24,725 nt of DNA from DASZHC01 sp035938215 (lineage in GTDB: Bacteria > Verrucomicrobiota > Verrucomicrobiia > Chthoniobacterales > JAFAMB01). This document shows positions 22,648 to 24,725 of this stretch, piece by piece; position 1 is the first letter of the stretch, and the number at the start of each line of letters is the position of its first letter. Both the position numbers and the translations under genes were made by a program. The stretch spans positions 1-24,725 of the forward strand of contig DASZHC010000253.1 of NCBI GenBank assembly GCA_035938215.1, given 5' to 3'. The notes under the pieces are model-generated. The model worked only from the letters and a program-made list of their open reading frames with translations, had not been told where the DNA came from and did no database searches.

Positions 22648-22686
22648 TTCGGAGTTTGGGGTTTGGGGTTCGGGGTTCGGAGTTTG
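22648..22686. repeat. TTYGGRG heptamer array after the kinase stop
   Basis: Five consecutive 7-bp units (TTCGGAG, TTTGGGG, TTTGGGG, TTCGGGG, TTCGGAG) plus a partial one begin 2 bp after the kinase TGA. This is the G-rich strand of the motif seen as GAACCCC at 1124-1163. Confidence 0.8.
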
Positions 22687-22692
22687 AATGCC

Positions 22693-22719
22693 CGGTGCGC
22701 TCCGGGAACTAGCGCACCG
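22693..22719 (+). terminator. Hairpin downstream of the pentulose kinase
   Basis: CGGTGCGCT (22693-22701) pairs perfectly with AGCGCACCG (22711-22719) around a 9-nt loop, 48 bp after the kinase stop. The following bases are A-rich rather than T-rich, so it may be a terminator, an mRNA-stabilising stem or a lone palindromic repeat. Confidence 0.45.
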
Positions 22720-22785
22720 AAAATCGACAGTTTACGGCTGTTAATTTCGAGCCGCCCCATCGCTGAAGCTTGTTATCAAAATGGG

Positions 22786-22914
22786 ACACAGCAGTCACTC
22801 TTTGTGAACGCGACGATCGAAGGGGTGGTTCGGGAAGGCGTTATCGCGACCTGTCTAATCGCGCTGTAATGATCCTTCTTTTCGTCGGAGACTTCCGGAG
22901 TGGCGCAACCCGTT
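22786..22914 (+). pseudogene. Fragment of an RND efflux permease (AcrB family), frameshifted
   Basis: Two frames together read TQQSLFVNATIEGVVREG, VIATCLIAL then, after a stop at 22867-22869 and a -1 shift, MILLFVGDFRSG. This matches the conserved RND permease stretch just before and in transmembrane helix 2 (family form like QSLFVRxAIxGVVREGxIAAxLTALMILLFLGxWRST). Only about 43 of roughly 1050 residues remain. It is a decayed remnant that runs straight into an adaptor fragment. Confidence 0.7.
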
Positions 22915-23100
22915 CTGGTCAACCGGTCAGCGCCGGGTCCGGTAACCCGCTCTTTAGTCTAGTCTAGGCTGGCTCAAACTTCATTGCTACGCGTGTATTT
23001 GAATGTTCCGGAAAACATGGCCGAGTGCGTTAAAGAAGGCGAAAAGGCTTTCCTAACGTTAGACGAGTTCCCGCGTCGCCAAATCCGGCATGACGAGGTT
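22915..23100 (+). pseudogene. Fragment of an RND efflux periplasmic adaptor subunit
   Basis: GQPVSAGSGNPLFSL is followed, after a stop at 22965-22967 and a frame change, by AQTSLLRVYLNVPENM, then KEGEKAFLTLDEFPRR. This is the barrel part of membrane fusion proteins (family form like LFTLAQTDxLRVYVNVPQ...LTLxEFPGR). The frame was broken by small duplications in AGTCTAGTCTAGGCTGGCT, where removing the repeated pieces restores LFSLAQTS. Order permease then adaptor agrees with RND operons, so this is one operon reduced by a large internal deletion. Confidence 0.7.
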
Positions 23101-23110
23101 CATTTGGGCA

Positions 23111-23201
23111 GGGACGGCCTCTGTGCCGTCCCAATTTTCCCCTCTCTTATTGGGGCCAGAAATGATTAGTTTAGTTAGCCGGATGGCACGGAGGCCGTCC
23201 C
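23111..23201. repeat. Inverted pair of GGGACGG/CCGTCCC palindromes (BIME-like)
   Basis: The left unit 23111-23132 is itself a hairpin (GGGACGG, 8-nt loop, CCGTCCC). The right unit 23180-23201 is its inverted copy at 19 of 22 positions. The 47-bp spacer has no gene. It lies at the end of the adaptor fragment and 71 bp from the acyl-CoA dehydrogenase remnant, and it has the structure of a bacterial interspersed mosaic element. Confidence 0.75.
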
Positions 23202-23271
23202 TCCCATGAAAAACGAACATCGGCAGTTCTTTGCACAAGTCATGGAATCCGCAGGTATTTGTGAACGCCAG

Positions 23272-24150
23272 CTAGCCCGGTTGCACCTTTGGTTGGGCCC
23301 GTTCCAGAAGCAACGCCACGCAGTCGTTCGACCGCAACGTTCCAAAGACCAGGCCAAGACTGTCGGTAAGACGCGCAGAGCAGAAAGCGTCTGCTATCCT
23401 TTGATTTCCGCTTCTTATTAATGCGGCTGCTTGTAAAGCGAGCGCCATTTTCTCTACAGACCAGCGAGCGCCAAATTCTGCATCGGCTCGCATCTGTTTT
23501 GCCAAGATGAGGTTTCTGGCAAAACGATCGAAAATCGAATTAAAACCACACGTGGACGCGATCTCCTGCTGAAGAGCTTCCACCGTGCCTGGATCCTTAT
23601 GCATCGCCCTCAATACGTCCAGGCACTGGACATTCCCCGCGCCTTCCCAGAGTGAATTCAACGGAGCATCCCGGTATAGGGCGGGGAATCGGAGATTCTT
23701 CGACATAGCCGTTTCCCCCTAAACACTCCAAGGCCCCGGCTACAACCGCCGGAGCGCGCTTCGTGATCCAATACTTGGCAATTGCTGTAGCGATCCGGGC
23801 AAACTTTTGCTCACGTGCGTCTTCCGGTGAGCGATCAAACGCATGCGCGAGACGAAGAGCAAGGGCAGTTGCCGCCTCCGACTCCAGGCATAAATCGGCC
23901 AGAACGTTTCGCATCAATGGTTGATCGATCAACAGTCGACCGAACGCCCACCGATGAGCTGCATGATGAGTCGCTTCGGCAACCGCCTTCCGCATCGACG
24001 CGGCCGATCCCAGGGCGCAATCGAGCCGCGTATGCCGCACCATTTCCATAATCGCCGCTATCCCACGACCCTCCTCGCCAATCAATCGAGCCGACGCGCG
24101 GCGGAATTTCACTTCACTGGACGCATTCGAGCGGTTAAGTTGGTCAATGG
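23272..24150 (-). pseudogene. aidB-like acyl-CoA dehydrogenase, N-terminally truncated and frameshifted
   Basis: The C-terminal half of an AidB/acyl-CoA dehydrogenase family protein is readable in two frames. The first contains RSNASSEVKF, LIGEEGRGIAAI, HTRLDCALGSAASMR, FGRLLIDQPLMRNVLADL and ECLGGNGYVEESPIPR. The second continues with LYRDAPLNSLWEGAGNVQCL and ends with ADAFCSARL and the stop at 23272. A single extra base in the GGGCGGGG run at about 23679-23686 causes the shift. Roughly the first 250 residues are missing, replaced at about 24140-24150 by transposase sequence. AidB belongs to the E. coli adaptive response to DNA alkylation; this copy should be inactive. Confidence 0.85.
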
Positions 24151-24725
24151 CTCTTAAGCCAAGTAAGTCAGTATCCCGAGATCCCCTTGAAGGTACTGTA
24201 CGAGCGCTGGACCCAAGCCGGTCAACAACTGCCGTCGATGAGGACCATCTACCGTTTCCTTCGCTCCAAGGGTTATGATGCAGCTTCATTGCGGCGCGGA
24301 CGACTGGAAACCGGACCGACCAAGGCCTTTGAAGCACCCTTTGTTAATGACTTGTGGATGACGGATTTTTCACCCGGTCCAAAACTTAACATCGATGGCA
24401 AAGTCCTCACGACCCACCTATGCCTGATTCTGGATGATCATTCGCGTCTGATTGTTTACGGCGCCTACTACCTAACAGCCGACAGCTATGCCTTCCATCA
24501 AACGCTAAAGCAAGCAGTCCAGCGTCGCGGGATCCCGTATAAGCTCTACACCGACCAAGGCGGACCATTTATTAACAAACATACACAGATCATTTGCGCT
24601 AACCTTGGGATCCGGCTACTGCACGCCAAGCCTTACTCCGCTTGGAGCAAGGGTAAAATTGAAAGATGTTTTTACACACTCCAACAAGGTTTTGAAAGCA
24701 CCTTGGATCTGCCGGATAACCGTGC
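24139..24725 (+). CDS. DDE (rve-type) transposase/integrase, truncated at both ends in the window
   Basis: One frame is open from 24139 to the window end with no internal stop. It encodes the tail of a helix-turn-helix region (LPSMRTIYRFLRSKGYD) and an rve integrase core: NDLWMTDFSPG (first Asp), LYTDQGGPF (second Asp) and SAWSKGKIERCF (Glu). The spacing fits retroviral-integrase-type insertion sequence transposases, but the IS family is not clear. There is no suitable start upstream: the N-terminal DNA-binding part expected of such enzymes is absent where the frame meets the acyl-CoA dehydrogenase remnant, and no terminal inverted repeat is evident at the junction. The 3' end lies beyond the window. 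Confidence 0.8.

Noticed and set aside
22354..22869. 171-residue frame overlapping the pentulose kinase 3' end
   Set aside because: Its first half is an arginine-rich shadow of the kinase. Only the last 27 residues are meaningful, as an RND permease remnant.

Overview
The window looks like chromosomal DNA of a free-living, moderately GC-rich Gram-negative bacterium. Lipoprotein signals, an L,D-transpeptidase and RND-pump remnants support a diderm envelope. The gene content and intergenic repeat style fit a soil Verrucomicrobiota (Chthoniobacterales-like) genome best: a long-form IspH, a lone squalene/phytoene-synthase family gene, a DUF362 protein, a RAYT, and many short palindromic repeats. 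No rRNA or other marker gene is present, so this placement is inference.

Layout. (1) 1-3.7 kb, minus strand: a halogenase-type flavoprotein cut by the left edge, a repeat-filled gap, then a translationally coupled hemW / geranylgeranyl-reductase-family pair. (2) 3.8-6.25 kb, plus strand: a secreted DUF362 protein and a squalene/phytoene-synthase family gene. (3) 6.36-9.47 kb, minus strand: a lipoprotein with a metallo-beta-lactamase-like fold, then purD, then a secreted S41-peptidase-like protein. (4) 9.96-16.39 kb, plus strand: a tight purQ-purL-purF-purM operon with overlapping or abutting junctions, followed by a membrane-anchored alpha/beta-hydrolase-like gene. (5) 16.44-20.69 kb, minus strand: L,D-transpeptidase lipoprotein, ispH, a divergent CobS-like membrane protein, a RAYT mobile unit and a NYN-domain nuclease-like gene. 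(6) 20.97-22.65 kb, plus strand: an FGGY pentulose kinase. (7) 22.65-24.73 kb is a gene graveyard: RND permease and adaptor scraps, a frameshifted and truncated aidB-like acyl-CoA dehydrogenase, and a DDE transposase running off the right edge.

The most notable feature is a repeat system. A RAYT transposase unit (16891-18026) is bounded by a perfect 30-bp inverted repeat. Two gene-less elements (5111-5292 and 6250-6357) carry near-identical termini. All three sit flush against gene boundaries: repeat sequence supplies the annotated start codon of the synthase gene, and the start-proximal codons and stop codon of the RAYT frame. At least four other palindromic repeat families are present, and two of them extend into the 5' ends of hemW and the DUF362 gene.

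Five of the central steps of de novo purine synthesis are covered by purD, Q, L, F and M. No PurS is visible beside purQ, although the short PurL normally needs one. Three proteins next to the pur genes (S41-like, MBL-like, alpha/beta-hydrolase-like) have family folds but appear to have lost catalytic residues.
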